35,108 bases of DNA from an uncultured Lachnospiraceae bacterium (GCA_947565425.1 CANOFW010000031.1:1-35108), one strand, 5' to 3'; positions 8,403 to 16,641 are shown, counted from the first letter of the stretch. A program made the numbers and translations. Notes: generated by a model not told the origin, from the sequence alone.

Positions 8403-9665
8403 ATGAAATCAAGAAAGCTGGTTGCAATATTGCTGGTGTTGGTGATGGGAATTTCACAATTTACCGTTGCTTTGGCGGACAAGAAGTCCGAGGCTGAGAA
8501 TAAGAAACAGGAAGCGGAAGATAATCTCAGGTCCAAGCAAAATGAGATTGACAGTATAGAACAGGAGCAGGCGCAGCTCCAGTCAGAGATTGACGCTCTG
8601 GATGCAGAGCTTGTAAATGTCATCTTAGAGCTTTCTACTTTAGAGGAGGAGTTAGCGATTAAGCAGGACGAGCTGGCGCAGACAGAGGAGCAGCTTGAGC
8701 AGGCGAAGAAGGATGAGAAACATCAATATGATTCAATGAAGTTGCGGATTCGCTTCATGTATGAGAAGGGCGACAGCGCCATGCTCACCAGCATTCTCGA
8801 ATCCAAGAGCATTGCAGAGCTTTTGAACCGTGTGGAATATGTCAATGAGGTATACGATTATGACAGGAACCTGCTGACGGAGTACAAGAATACCAAGGAA
8901 CAGGTAGCTGCTTTGACAGAGCAGCAGAAGCAGGAAATAGCAGCCTTAGAGCAGAAACAGCAGGAGTTTCAGGTGGCGGAGGAGAACTATCGTACCACCA
9001 TTGAGCGAAAGCAGGGCGAGGTTGCGAATTTTGGTGAGATGTTGACAGCAGCGCAGGCATTGGCAGCGCAGTATCAGGATACCATCAATGCGCAGAATGT
9101 CATTATAGCGCAGGAAAATGAGAGAATCGAGCGTGAACGCCGGGCGCGTGAAGAGCAGGAACGCCAGGAGAGGGAACGTGTAGAGCGTGAAAGACAGCAA
9201 AGAGAGAGCCTGAGTAATAGCAATAGCGGCGGTAATTCCGGTTCAGGCAGTACAGGAGGCGGAAATAACAGCGGCGGCAATTCCGGCGGAGGCAATCAGG
9301 ACCCGGGCTATTCTACCGGTGTGAGCGGTAGCGCAGTCGTGCAGTATGCGTTAAACTTTGTGGGTAATCCTTATGTGTGGGGAGGCAAAGACCCGAATAC
9401 AGGTGCAGATTGTAGTGGATTTACCAGTTATGTGTATGCGCATTTTGGCATTAGCGTCCCCAGCTATTCTTACTCTCAACGTTCCGTGGGCAAGGAAGTC
9501 AGCTATGCCAATGCAAAACCGGGTGATTTGATCTGTTATTCAGGGCATGTGGCTATTTATATGGGAAATGGACAGATTGTCCATGCAAAGGGAACAGCAT
9601 ATGGAATTGTGGCGTATGATAATGCAACTTATCGCAGCATTGTTACGGTGCGGCGTGTATTGTAG
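8403..9665 (+). CDS. Secreted coiled-coil NlpC/P60 peptidoglycan endopeptidase
   Basis: Exported cell-wall hydrolase (420 residues) that should cut peptide stems of peptidoglycan, likely in cell separation or wall turnover. ATG 8403 follows AGGAGAGGG closely and opens a signal peptide (about 1-26, ending TVALA). Residues about 27-270 are a long coiled coil rich in Glu, Gln and Lys, ending in an Arg/Glu-rich helix, as in PcsB/RipA-type hydrolases. A Gly/Ser/Asn-rich linker (about 271-300) leads to the NlpC/P60 domain (about 308-420) with Cys337 in GADCSGF, His382 in SGHVAIY and His394 in QIVHAK. The coil probably docks to a partner such as FtsEX (known for PcsB; inference here). It ends VTVRRVL, and a decayed copy of that ending lies 49 bp downstream. 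Confidence 0.9.
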   Translation: MKSRKLVAILLVLVMGISQFTVALADKKSEAENKKQEAEDNLRSKQNEIDSIEQEQAQLQSEIDALDAELVNVILELSTLEEELAIKQDELAQTEEQLEQAKKDEKHQYDSMKLRIRFMYEKGDSAMLTSILESKSIAELLNRVEYVNEVYDYDRNLLTEYKNTKEQVAALTEQQKQEIAALEQKQQEFQVAEENYRTTIERKQGEVANFGEMLTAAQALAAQYQDTINAQNVIIAQENERIERERRAREEQERQERERVERERQQRESLSNSNSGGNSGSGSTGGGNNSGGNSGGGNQDPGYSTGVSGSAVVQYALNFVGNPYVWGGKDPNTGADCSGFTSYVYAHFGISVPSYSYSQRSVGKEVSYANAKPGDLICYSGHVAIYMGNGQIVHAKGTAYGIVAYDNATYRSIVTVRRVL

Positions 9666-9713
9666 AACATAGGACAAGATGATAGGTTATAACAGCGCGA
9701 GGAACCGAAAAGC

Positions 9714-9737
9714 GTTACAGTTCGGCGTGTGTTTTAG
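9714..9737 (+). repeat. Degenerate copy of the NlpC/P60 gene 3' end
   Basis: The 24 bp at 9714-9737 match the last 24 bp of the preceding gene (9642-9665) at 20 positions and end in TAG in the same way. The first copy encodes VTVRRVL plus stop and the second would encode VTVRRVF plus stop. It suggests a remnant of a second, deleted NlpC/P60 gene. Confidence 0.5.
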
Positions 9738-9756
9738 GTAGAAGGAGGAAGCGAAC

Positions 9757-10194
9757 ATGGATATCAAGACATTGCAACAAGATATGATCGCAGCGATGAA
9801 GGCGAAGGACAAGGCACGCAAGGAGGCTATTTCTGCATTGGTGTCTGCGGTGAAGAAGGCAGCCATAGACGAAGGATGCAGGGATGACATACCGGAAAGT
9901 TTGGTGGACCGTGTAATTCTCAAAGAAGTAAAGACTGTAAAAGAACAGATAGATACCTGCCCCAGCGAGCGTACGGATCTGTTAGAGGAATACCGGTTCC
10001 GTCATGAGGTGATGAAAGAATATGCGCCGGAGATGATGTCTGCAAAGGAAGTGGAGGCTTATATCAAAGAGAAGTTTGCAGAGGTTGTCGCTACGAAAAA
10101 CAAAGGCCAGATTATGAAAGCGGTGATGGCAGAATTGAAGGGCAAGGCGGACGGTAAAGTAATCAATCAGGTGGTTGCGGGGCTGTGTCAGTAA
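9757..10194 (+). CDS. GatB/YqeY domain-containing protein
   Basis: Cytoplasmic YqeY-family protein of 145 residues, usual length for the family. It resembles the C-terminal helical domain of GatB, the tRNA-dependent amidotransferase subunit, and may bind tRNA; its function is not established. It starts MDIKTLQQDMIAAMKAKDK and contains the family pattern LEEYRFRHEVMKEYAPEMMS, followed by a C-terminal helical part ending GKVINQVVAGLCQ. AGGAGG lies upstream at suitable spacing. Its 3' end overlaps the start of the CCA-adding enzyme by 10 bp, so the two are co-transcribed and probably translationally coupled, which fits a tRNA-related role. Confidence 0.85.
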   Translation: MDIKTLQQDMIAAMKAKDKARKEAISALVSAVKKAAIDEGCRDDIPESLVDRVILKEVKTVKEQIDTCPSERTDLLEEYRFRHEVMKEYAPEMMSAKEVEAYIKEKFAEVVATKNKGQIMKAVMAELKGKADGKVINQVVAGLCQ

Positions 10195-11528
10195 TTATAT
10201 CATTACCGGATAAAGTAAAATATATTATAAATACGCTGGAACAGGCTGGATATGAGGCATATGCAGTCGGCGGCTGCGTACGAGATTGTATACTTGGGCG
10301 GACGCCGGGCGATTGGGATATCACTACTTCAGCGTCCCCCTATCAAGTCAAAGCTTTGTTTTCAAGGACCATCGACACTGGAATCCAACATGGCACGGTA
10401 ACAGTCTTGGAGGGAAAAGAGGGCTTTGAGGTCACGACTTACCGTATTGACGGCGAATACGAAGATAACAGACATCCCAAAGAGGTTACATTTACCTCTA
10501 ATTTGGAGGAGGATTTAAAGCGCAGAGATTTTACCATCAATGCTATGGCGTACAATGAGACGCAAGGACTTATTGATATTTTTGGTGGAATTGAGGACCT
10601 TGAGAGGTGCGTGGTCCGCTGTGTAGGGGACCCGCTGGACCGTTTTACAGAGGATGCCCTGCGGATGATGCGTGCCGTGCGTTTTGCGGCGCAGCTTGGG
10701 TTTACAATTGATGAAAGAACGAGGGCGGCAATTACAAAGCTAGCCCCTAATCTTGCGGGAATCAGTGCGGAGCGGATACAGGTGGAGCTTGTGAAACTCA
10801 TTGTTTCTGAGCACCCGGAAGAGATGCGTACGGTCTATGAGACGGGAATGAGCAAGGTGTTTTTCCCGGAATTTGATCAAATGATGGAGACGCCACAGAA
10901 TAATTCTTACCATTGCTATAATGTTGGAGAACATACCATTGTTGCAATGCAAAATATCCGCGGTGATAAAGTGCTGCGTCTAACGATGCTTTTACATGAT
11001 GTGGGAAAACCTCTCTGCAAGAAAGAGGACGAGAAGGGTATTTATCACTTCTATGGCCATGCAAAGGCAGGCGCTAAGCTGGCGGAAACGATTTTGCACC
11101 GCCTGAAATTTGACAACGATACCATTTCCAGAGTATCGTCGCTCGTTTTCTGGCATGATAGTATGCCGCGGTTAGAGGAGGCGAGTGTACGCCGGGCAAT
11201 TCACTGCGTAGGGCTTAGGCAATATCCGGCGCTGTTTGAAGTGGAGCGTGCCGATACGCTTGCCAAAAGCAGTTATCAGCGGGAGCAGAAGCTTGCAAAC
11301 ATTTGTCGTTATGAGGCAATTTATGAAGGAATTATGGCAAAGAGGCAATGTCTAACACTCAAGGAATTAGCAGTTAGCGGCAAGGATTTGCTTGCGCTTG
11401 GCATGAAGCCGGGCAAAGAAATTGGGGACATGCTTGAGAAGTTGCTATGGCATGTGTTAGAATGCCCGCAGGATAATACGCCGGAAATTTTACGAAATCT
11501 GGTAAGAATGGAACAAAAGTCTGAATAG
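10185..11528 (+). CDS. cca: CCA-adding tRNA nucleotidyltransferase with HD domain
   Basis: Cytoplasmic enzyme that adds or repairs the 3' CCA end of tRNAs (447 residues). The GTG start at 10185 lies inside the end of the preceding gene. The class II nucleotidyltransferase head shows VGGCVRDCILGR (about 28-39) and the metal-binding pair D43/D45 in GDWDIT; RRDFTINAMAY (about 113-123) and the helix around ALRMMRAVRFAAQLGF follow. An HD domain carries HD 271-272 in LLHDVGKP, as in many bacterial CCA enzymes, giving possible phosphohydrolase activity. The tRNA-Tyr gene in this window has no encoded CCA, so such an enzyme is essential for it. Confidence 0.93.
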   Translation: MSVIISLPDKVKYIINTLEQAGYEAYAVGGCVRDCILGRTPGDWDITTSASPYQVKALFSRTIDTGIQHGTVTVLEGKEGFEVTTYRIDGEYEDNRHPKEVTFTSNLEEDLKRRDFTINAMAYNETQGLIDIFGGIEDLERCVVRCVGDPLDRFTEDALRMMRAVRFAAQLGFTIDERTRAAITKLAPNLAGISAERIQVELVKLIVSEHPEEMRTVYETGMSKVFFPEFDQMMETPQNNSYHCYNVGEHTIVAMQNIRGDKVLRLTMLLHDVGKPLCKKEDEKGIYHFYGHAKAGAKLAETILHRLKFDNDTISRVSSLVFWHDSMPRLEEASVRRAIHCVGLRQYPALFEVERADTLAKSSYQREQKLANICRYEAIYEGIMAKRQCLTLKELAVSGKDLLALGMKPGKEIGDMLEKLLWHVLECPQDNTPEILRNLVRMEQKSE

Positions 11529-11551
11529 AATGGAACCTCTTCACATATGAT
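11523..11551 (+). promoter_or_regulatory. Candidate SigE-type sporulation promoter for the CotS-like gene
   Basis: GAATAGA (11523-11529) and CATATGAT (11544-11551) are 14 bp apart and partly match the mother-cell SigE pattern (KMATATT, 14-15 bp, CATACANT). The match is incomplete, but CotS-family genes are typically mother-cell expressed. The -35-like part overlaps the cca stop codon. Confidence 0.3.
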
Positions 11552-11600
11552 AGAAAGACACAAGAAATGAGTTTGTGAATATCGTGGTGGAGGGGTTTAT

Positions 11601-12611
11601 GTGTATAATCGAGAAAATCTGATTCTGGAGCAGTATCCGTTTGAGGTAAAGCAGACTGCAAAAGGCAGGGGAGTTTTAATTTGTGATACCAGTGAGGGAT
11701 TGAAAATTTTAAAGGAATACAGGGGTTCGGAGGGCAGGGCAGATTTTCTTTACCGGCTGCTGCGTTTTTTGGCTGGGCATGGGCAAGAGCGCGTAGACTG
11801 CATTGTACAGACGAAGGAGGGCAAGACCCTTGCGCGGGATATCGACGGTACTGCCTATATGGTGCGCGACTGGTTTGACGGCAGAGAGTGCGACACCAAG
11901 AGCCGCGAGGATGTCTTGCGTGCCATTCGTCATCTGGCCGGCATACATAGTGTTTTGCGGGAATTTCCGGATGTGATACCGGATTACTTGCAGATTCAAA
12001 ATAACAGTCTGCTGTTGGAAAATGAGCGGCATGCCAGGGAATTGAAGAAAGTCCGCAATTATATTTCTACGCGAAAGAAGAAAAATGATTTTGAAATGGA
12101 ATTTTTGCGCAGTTTTGATTTGTTCTATCAGGAAGCGCTGGATATTGTCGCTTTGCAGCGGCGGATTATGGAAAAAGGCCAGGGTGTATCGGCACAGGAA
12201 AATATTTATGGAATCTGTCATGGAGATTATAACCAGCATAATGTGCTTTTTTTGCGCCAGGGAGTTGCCGTGCTGAATTTTGAGAAAGCTTCTTATGATG
12301 TGCAAGCCGCTGATCTTGGCAATTTCATGCGCAAGATATTGGAAAAACATAACTGGAATATGGGGCTTGGCATGGATTTATTAAAGGCATATAATAATGT
12401 CAGAAAGCTAAGCCATAAGGAAATGGCACAGCTTTATATTCGCCTCGCCTATCCAGAGAAATTCTGGAAAATTGCCAATCATTATTTTAACAGCAGTAAG
12501 GCGTGGGTGTGTGGGAGAAATCTGGAGAAGCTGGAGAAACTTATTTTACAGAACGAAGCGAGAGAGAGCTTTTTGCAGCTCATAGGAAATTCATTTGAAT
12601 TTGCTGAATAG
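11601..12611 (+). CDS. CotS-family spore coat kinase-like protein
   Basis: Member of the CotS family, spore-coat proteins with a choline/aminoglycoside-kinase fold. It has 336 residues, near the usual length. GTG 11601 is used, with GGAGGGG 5 nt upstream. The N-lobe includes KGRGVLICDTSEGLKILKEY. The Brenner-type motif HGDYNQHNVLF begins at His207 and looks intact. The usual DFD/DFG metal-binding Asp is replaced by Asn226 in LNFEKA, so phosphotransfer may be lost or altered. The C-terminus (DLGNFMRKILEKHNWN onward) is typical of clostridial CotS homologues. There is no signal peptide, fitting mother-cell assembly onto the spore surface. It lies 72 bp after cca with its own candidate promoter. 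Confidence 0.82.
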   Translation: MYNRENLILEQYPFEVKQTAKGRGVLICDTSEGLKILKEYRGSEGRADFLYRLLRFLAGHGQERVDCIVQTKEGKTLARDIDGTAYMVRDWFDGRECDTKSREDVLRAIRHLAGIHSVLREFPDVIPDYLQIQNNSLLLENERHARELKKVRNYISTRKKKNDFEMEFLRSFDLFYQEALDIVALQRRIMEKGQGVSAQENIYGICHGDYNQHNVLFLRQGVAVLNFEKASYDVQAADLGNFMRKILEKHNWNMGLGMDLLKAYNNVRKLSHKEMAQLYIRLAYPEKFWKIANHYFNSSKAWVCGRNLEKLEKLILQNEARESFLQLIGNSFEFAE

Positions 12612-12673
12612 TTACTGCTGAAATATGAGCGGCGGGCGAACGTTCATTTCTGTAATAGTTAGGAGGTATTCGT

Positions 12674-14143
12674 TTGCAAAAGAGAAATATATGGATATTG
12701 TCACTGCTCCTGCTGTTTGTGACTCTGACAGCAGGATGCGGGCAAAAGGAAAGACGGATTACAGATGGAAGTGAGGTTTATGTGAAACCGCAAACGGCGG
12801 CTGCACAGGATGAACCTAAGGAGGAAGAAACCGAGGAGATACAAAGCGTAGAAGAAATTTATGTGATTACAGCGATTGACGAAGCGCGCAAAATGCTGAC
12901 GCTGCAAAGCTGTGAAGAGCCTGTAGAGATTCCCTATGAATATACGGGGGGAACCTATATTAAAGATAAATATGGGAAGAATCTGACTGTGAGCCAGCTT
13001 TCCTTGGGAGAGCTGGTTACGATTGATGTACAGGGAGGGAAACTGAGTGTGGTACAGATCGCGCAAGATGCTTTTTCTTATGATGATTTACATAACTTTA
13101 CCTTGGATCGTGACATGCAGTCTTTGACGGTGGGTAGCAGCATTTATTACTTTGACAAAGATCTTTTAGCGTATTATGGCGATAGGCTGATTCCGCTGTC
13201 CGAACTCAGTGAGCAGGATACCGTGTGTATCAAAGGCGTTGGGCAGCAGATTTATACGCTTCAGGTGACAACGGGCCATGGCATTGTGACGTTGGAGAAT
13301 ATTGAACTTTTCCTGGATGGTTATATTACGATTGGCAATGTGCTTTCTCAGAAGATTACGCCTCAGATGCGGCTGGAGGTGCCGGAGGGCACATATCTTC
13401 TGTCGGTGGCGAATGATGGCTACGGTGGAAGCCGTGAGATTACGGTGGAGGCTGACCGTGAGATTAAGGTGAATTTGGACGAGCTCAAAGGCGATGGGCC
13501 AAAGTTGTGCAGTGTACAGTTTGAAAAGCCTGAACCGGAGAATGCGCAGGTCTTCCTGGATGGGGAGCAGGTTGATCTCACACAGACCATACAGGTACGC
13601 TATGGTGAACACCGTCTGACTGCGAAAGCGGAAGGTTATGTGGACTGGCAAAGAACGTTGATAGTGAATTCTGCTACGGCTAAGATTAAGATTGAAATGA
13701 CTACGGTAGAAGAGGCGGAGGAAGAAGAGACGATTTCAACGTCCAATCCTCCCAAAAGCAATACAAATAGCAATACCAACAACAATAATACGGGCAACAC
13801 CAATAATAATAGTACTAACAATAACAGTAATAATAACAATAACAGCACCAATAACAACAGTAACAATAGTAACAATAACAGCAATAATAACAATAATAAC
13901 AGCACCAATAACAACAGTAACAGAAATAATAATAGCAACAATAACAGCAATAATAACAGCAACAATAATAATAGTAACAATAACAGCAATAATAACAATA
14001 ACAACAGCAATAATAATAGTAACAATAACAGCAATAATAATAATAACAACAGCACTAATAATAACAATAATACGCTTAAAAATCATGAAACCCATGAGGA
14101 TGAAGCGACAAGGCGCCATCTGCTTATGTTTCTTTTATCTTAA
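12674..14143 (+). CDS. PEGA-domain lipoprotein with long Asn/Ser C-terminal tract
   Basis: Predicted membrane-anchored extracellular lipoprotein of 489 residues; specific function unknown. TTG 12674 is the start, with a perfect AGGAGG 7 nt upstream. The signal peptide ends in the lipobox LTAGC (Cys22). Residues about 60-210 form a beta-rich region. One or two PEGA-like modules follow (about 215-345), including LEVPEGTYLLSVANDGYGG and VRYGEHRLTAKAEGYVDW; PEGA domains are surface modules. From about residue 356 to 466 the protein is almost entirely Asn, Ser and Thr. The last 22 residues (from LKNHETHEDEA to MFLLS) look unrelated, and the TAA stop lies inside an R1 repeat, so the original C-terminus may have been replaced. 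Confidence 0.75.
   Translation: MQKRNIWILSLLLLFVTLTAGCGQKERRITDGSEVYVKPQTAAAQDEPKEEETEEIQSVEEIYVITAIDEARKMLTLQSCEEPVEIPYEYTGGTYIKDKYGKNLTVSQLSLGELVTIDVQGGKLSVVQIAQDAFSYDDLHNFTLDRDMQSLTVGSSIYYFDKDLLAYYGDRLIPLSELSEQDTVCIKGVGQQIYTLQVTTGHGIVTLENIELFLDGYITIGNVLSQKITPQMRLEVPEGTYLLSVANDGYGGSREITVEADREIKVNLDELKGDGPKLCSVQFEKPEPENAQVFLDGEQVDLTQTIQVRYGEHRLTAKAEGYVDWQRTLIVNSATAKIKIEMTTVEEAEEEETISTSNPPKSNTNSNTNNNNTGNTNNNSTNNNSNNNNNSTNNNSNNSNNNSNNNNNNSTNNNSNRNNNSNNNSNNNSNNNNSNNNSNNNNNNSNNNSNNNSNNNNNNSTNNNNNTLKNHETHEDEATRRHLLMFLLS
13742..14073 (+). repeat. Coding microsatellite-like AAT/AAC/AGC tract
   Basis: About 330 bp built almost only from AAT, AAC, AGT, AGC, ACC and ACT codons, encoding the Asn/Ser/Thr tail of the PEGA lipoprotein. 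The mixed use of synonymous codons shows it is not a fresh slippage product, but its length is likely to vary between strains. It produces long spurious poly-Leu and Val/Ile-rich frames on the other strand. Confidence 0.92.
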
Positions 14144-14198
14144 TAGGAAAGACCTTGTCACAATAACGTGTGAAAGCGCCTTTCCTATAAAATAAAAA
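14133..14198. repeat. R1 hairpin repeat, copy 1
   Basis: The outer arms TTTTATCTTAATAGGAAAG (14133-14151) and CTTTCCTATAAAATAAAA (right arm to about 14198) pair with one bulge. Between them lies CCTTGTCACA and an inner hairpin TCACA/TGTGA. It matches copies at 24346 and 27015. It overlaps the stop codon of the PEGA lipoprotein and lies about 145 bp upstream of the phosphoglucomutase start. Confidence 0.8.
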
Positions 14199-14263
14199 TG
14201 ATTATGTGCACTCGCCCACTTTGTTCTAGGCGGAAATATTACTTGTTCTAACCGAAAAAACAG

Positions 14264-14292
14264 TTGAGAAAAGTCCTTTGTTGAAGTATGAT
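14264..14292 (+). promoter_or_regulatory. SigA-type promoter of the phosphoglucomutase gene
   Basis: TTGAGA (14264-14269), a 17-bp spacer and TATGAT (14287-14292), 50 bp before the start codon. Upstream at about 14221-14254 the octamer TTGTTCTA occurs twice, of unknown meaning. Confidence 0.7.
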
Positions 14293-14341
14293 AAAAGGGA
14301 AGTACCGCATGGATAATTATGGAAAGATAAGGAGGAAGATC

Positions 14342-16075
14342 ATGAATTACAAAGAGCTTTACAGCCAATGGCTGGAGAACCCCTATTTTGATGAGGCAAC
14401 GAAAGCGGAACTTAGGGGTATTGCAGATGATGAGAAAGAGATTGAAGAGCGTTTTTATATGGATTTGGAGTTCGGTACAGCAGGGCTTCGAGGTGTGATT
14501 GGTGCAGGAACGAACCGCATGAACATTTACACAGTGCGCAAGGCAACGCAGGGATTGGCAAACTATATAGCTTCGGTAGATGGACAGGCAAAGGGCGTGG
14601 CAATAGCCTTCGATTCCCGCAGGATGTCGCCGGAGTTTGCGGATGAAGCTGCATTGTGCTTGGCTGCAAACGGTATTAAGGCGTATGTGTTTGAATCACT
14701 GCGTCCAACGCCGGAGCTTTCTTATGCAGTGCGTAAGCTGGGCTGTATTGCAGGTATTAATATCACAGCAAGCCATAATCCGCCGGAATACAATGGTTAC
14801 AAAGTATACTGGGAGGATGGTGCACAGATCACTCCACCTCATGACAAAGGGATTATGGATGAGGTGAAGAAGGTAACAGACTACGCAACTGTTAAGACAA
14901 TGGACAAGGAGAAGGCTCAAGCAGAGGGTCTCTATGTAACGATCGGCAAGGACATTGACGATCCCTATATTGAGGAGCTCAAGAAACTGGTGCTCCGTCA
15001 GGACTGTATTGATGCGGTGGCAAAGGAGTTAAAGATTGTCTATTCTCCTCTGCATGGAACCGGAAATATCCCGGTACGCCGTGTATTGAAAGAGCTTGGG
15101 TTTGAGAACGTTTATGTAGTGCCGGAACAGGAGTTGCCGGACGGCGAATTTCCGACTGTCAGCTATCCGAACCCCGAGGCAGCGGAAGCCTTTGAACTTG
15201 GGTTAAAGCTTGGCAAAGAAGTAGATGCGGATTTAATTCTCGCTACGGACCCGGATGCCGACCGTCTTGGTGTTTATGTGAAAGACGCAAAAACTGGAGA
15301 GTATCACTGCCTCACCGGAAATATGTCTGGCTGTCTGATTGGCGATTATATTATTAGTCAGCGCAAAGAGCAGAAAGGGCTTCCGGCAGATGGAGCGCTT
15401 GTTAAATCTATCGTTTCCACGAATATGGCAGATGCAATCGCAGAATATTATGGGGTTGCGCTGGTGGAAGTTCTGACCGGATTTAAGTTTATCGGTCAGA
15501 AGATTCTTGAATTTGAAAAGAGTGGCAAGGGAACATACCTCTTTGGCATGGAGGAGAGTTATGGTTGCCTGACCGGAACTTATGCCAGGGATAAAGATGC
15601 AGTAGTGGCATCGATGGCGCTGTGTGAAGCAGCAGCTTTCTATAAGACAAAGGGTATGACGTTATGGGATGCCATGATTGCGATGTATGAGCGTTACGGC
15701 TACTATAAAGATGACGTGCAGTCGATTACCCTAAAGGGGATCGAGGGCCTTGAGAAGATTCAGCAGATTATGAATACATTGAGGGAGAATGCGCCCACAA
15801 AAATCGGAGATTACCAGGTAGTTTCCGCCAGAGATTATAAGACTGGCGACATCAAAGATATGGCAACGGGCAATGTTACGCCTACCGGACTTCCAAGTTC
15901 CAATGTGCTCTACTATGATCTCAACGATGCGGCATGGGTATGCGTAAGGCCCTCTGGTACAGAGCCGAAAGTGAAGTTTTATTATGGCGTGAAAGGAACT
16001 TCCCTCGAAGATGCAGATGAGAAATCCAAAGCACTTGGCAAAGAAGTATTGGACATGGTTGACAAAATGCTGTAG
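14342..16075 (+). CDS. pgcA: Alpha-phosphoglucomutase
   Basis: Cytoplasmic phosphohexomutase interconverting glucose-1-phosphate and glucose-6-phosphate, linking glycolysis with UDP-glucose and glycogen. It has 577 residues, the size of the PgcA/PGM2 group. ATG 14342 is chosen for GGAGG 6 nt upstream; the open frame begins earlier at 14288 without a matching ribosome-binding site. The phospho-serine loop is ITASHNPPEYNGYK (Ser144), the metal loop is ATDPDADR (Asp303, 305, 307), the sugar-binding loop appears as GMEESYG, and the phosphate-binding loop is RPSGTEPKVK near the C-terminus. It has its own promoter. R1 lies upstream and R2 directly downstream. The exact sugar preference is inferred from the family. 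Confidence 0.92.
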   Translation: MNYKELYSQWLENPYFDEATKAELRGIADDEKEIEERFYMDLEFGTAGLRGVIGAGTNRMNIYTVRKATQGLANYIASVDGQAKGVAIAFDSRRMSPEFADEAALCLAANGIKAYVFESLRPTPELSYAVRKLGCIAGINITASHNPPEYNGYKVYWEDGAQITPPHDKGIMDEVKKVTDYATVKTMDKEKAQAEGLYVTIGKDIDDPYIEELKKLVLRQDCIDAVAKELKIVYSPLHGTGNIPVRRVLKELGFENVYVVPEQELPDGEFPTVSYPNPEAAEAFELGLKLGKEVDADLILATDPDADRLGVYVKDAKTGEYHCLTGNMSGCLIGDYIISQRKEQKGLPADGALVKSIVSTNMADAIAEYYGVALVEVLTGFKFIGQKILEFEKSGKGTYLFGMEESYGCLTGTYARDKDAVVASMALCEAAAFYKTKGMTLWDAMIAMYERYGYYKDDVQSITLKGIEGLEKIQQIMNTLRENAPTKIGDYQVVSARDYKTGDIKDMATGNVTPTGLPSSNVLYYDLNDAAWVCVRPSGTEPKVKFYYGVKGTSLEDADEKSKALGKEVLDMVDKML

Positions 16076-16082
16076 CATGATT

Positions 16083-16150
16083 CGCCCCATTATGTGCTCA
16101 TTCATGTTAACATGATCCGCCCAGAAATTTGGCGATGGCTGAACTGTTGC
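16083..16150 (+). repeat. R2 dispersed repeat, copy A
   Basis: This stretch matches the reverse complement of 26600-26685 over nearly its whole length. Shared blocks include TGCTCATTCATG, CATGAT plus CGCCC, AAATTTGGC and ATGGCTGAACT. Copy A has the 12-bp palindrome CATGTTAACATG in the middle, where copy B carries about 16 extra bases. It begins 7 bp after the phosphoglucomutase stop codon. Confidence 0.8.
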
Positions 16151-16169
16151 TATAAATATGGAAATTTTC

Positions 16170-16198
16170 TTGACAAACTATATAAAAACAAGTATAAA
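16170..16198 (+). promoter_or_regulatory. SigA-type promoter of hup
   Basis: TTGACA (16170-16175), a 17-bp spacer and TATAAA (16193-16198). The -35 is consensus. The transcript would carry a leader of about 110 nt. Confidence 0.85.
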
Positions 16199-16224
16199 TA
16201 TGTGTGTAGGCAATTTTGAGGAGT

Positions 16225-16270
16225 AATTTTAACGAAAATTGGGAACGGTTACTTAATAGAAATTGAACCG
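16225..16270 (+). other. Structured 5' leader of hup
   Basis: Two small inverted repeats lie in the leader: AATTTT-AACG-AAAATT (16225-16240) and CGGTT...AACCG (16246-16270). An AGGAG just upstream is not followed by a useful start codon. The structures may affect stability or autoregulation of this abundant protein; that is inference. Confidence 0.35.
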
Positions 16271-16313
16271 CAACATTATTTTAAAGAAAAGAATCTCGAG
16301 GAGGAATTTTGTC

Positions 16314-16586
16314 ATGAACAAATCAGAATTAGTTGCCGCAATGGCTGACAAGGCTGAAATTTCTAAGAAAGACGCTGAGAAGGCATTGAAGGCTTTTACG
16401 GATGTAGTAGCAGAAGAATTGAAAAAGGGAGAGAAGATCCAATTAGTTGGATTCGGTACTTTTGAGGTTTCCGAGAGAGCTGCCAGAACGGGAAGAAATC
16501 CGCAGACAGGTAAAGAGATGAATATTCCAGCATCTAAGGCTCCTAAGTTTAAGGCAGGCAAAGCGTTAAAGGATATGATTAACTAA
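16314..16586 (+). CDS. hup: HU-type DNA-binding protein
   Basis: Nucleoid-associated HU protein (90 residues, standard length) that bends and compacts DNA as a dimer. ATG 16314 follows AGGAGG by 9 nt; upstream in-frame codons lack a site. It begins [20 protein letters not shown] and carries the arm motif around [20 protein letters not shown], typical of HU. It heads the conserved block hup-rqcP-yabP-yabQ-divIC, but a terminator separates it from rqcP, so most transcripts should be monocistronic and abundant. Confidence 0.95.
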   Translation: MNKSELVAAMADKAEISKKDAEKALKAFTDVVAEELKKGEKIQLVGFGTFEVSERAARTGRNPQTGKEMNIPASKAPKFKAGKALKDMIN

Positions 16587-16609
16587 TTCACAATTAGATT
16601 TGGGACATC

Positions 16610-16641
16610 AAGAGGACTTTCGCAGGAGAGTCCTCTTTTTT
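16610..16641 (+). terminator. Intrinsic terminator after hup
   Basis: AGAGGACT (16611-16618) pairs with AGTCCTCT (16629-16636), followed by a run of T residues to 16641. It ends only 26 bp before the rqcP start codon. Confidence 0.92.

Noticed and set aside
13636-14119. Two long reverse-strand open frames, one nearly all Leu and one Val/Ile-rich
   Set aside because: They are the complement of the Asn/Ser-coding repeat tract of the PEGA lipoprotein; no ribosome-binding site or family resemblance.
16200-16226. Eight-codon open frame in the hup leader
   Set aside because: Its ATG overlaps the expected transcription start just after the -10 box, so it is probably not in the RNA.
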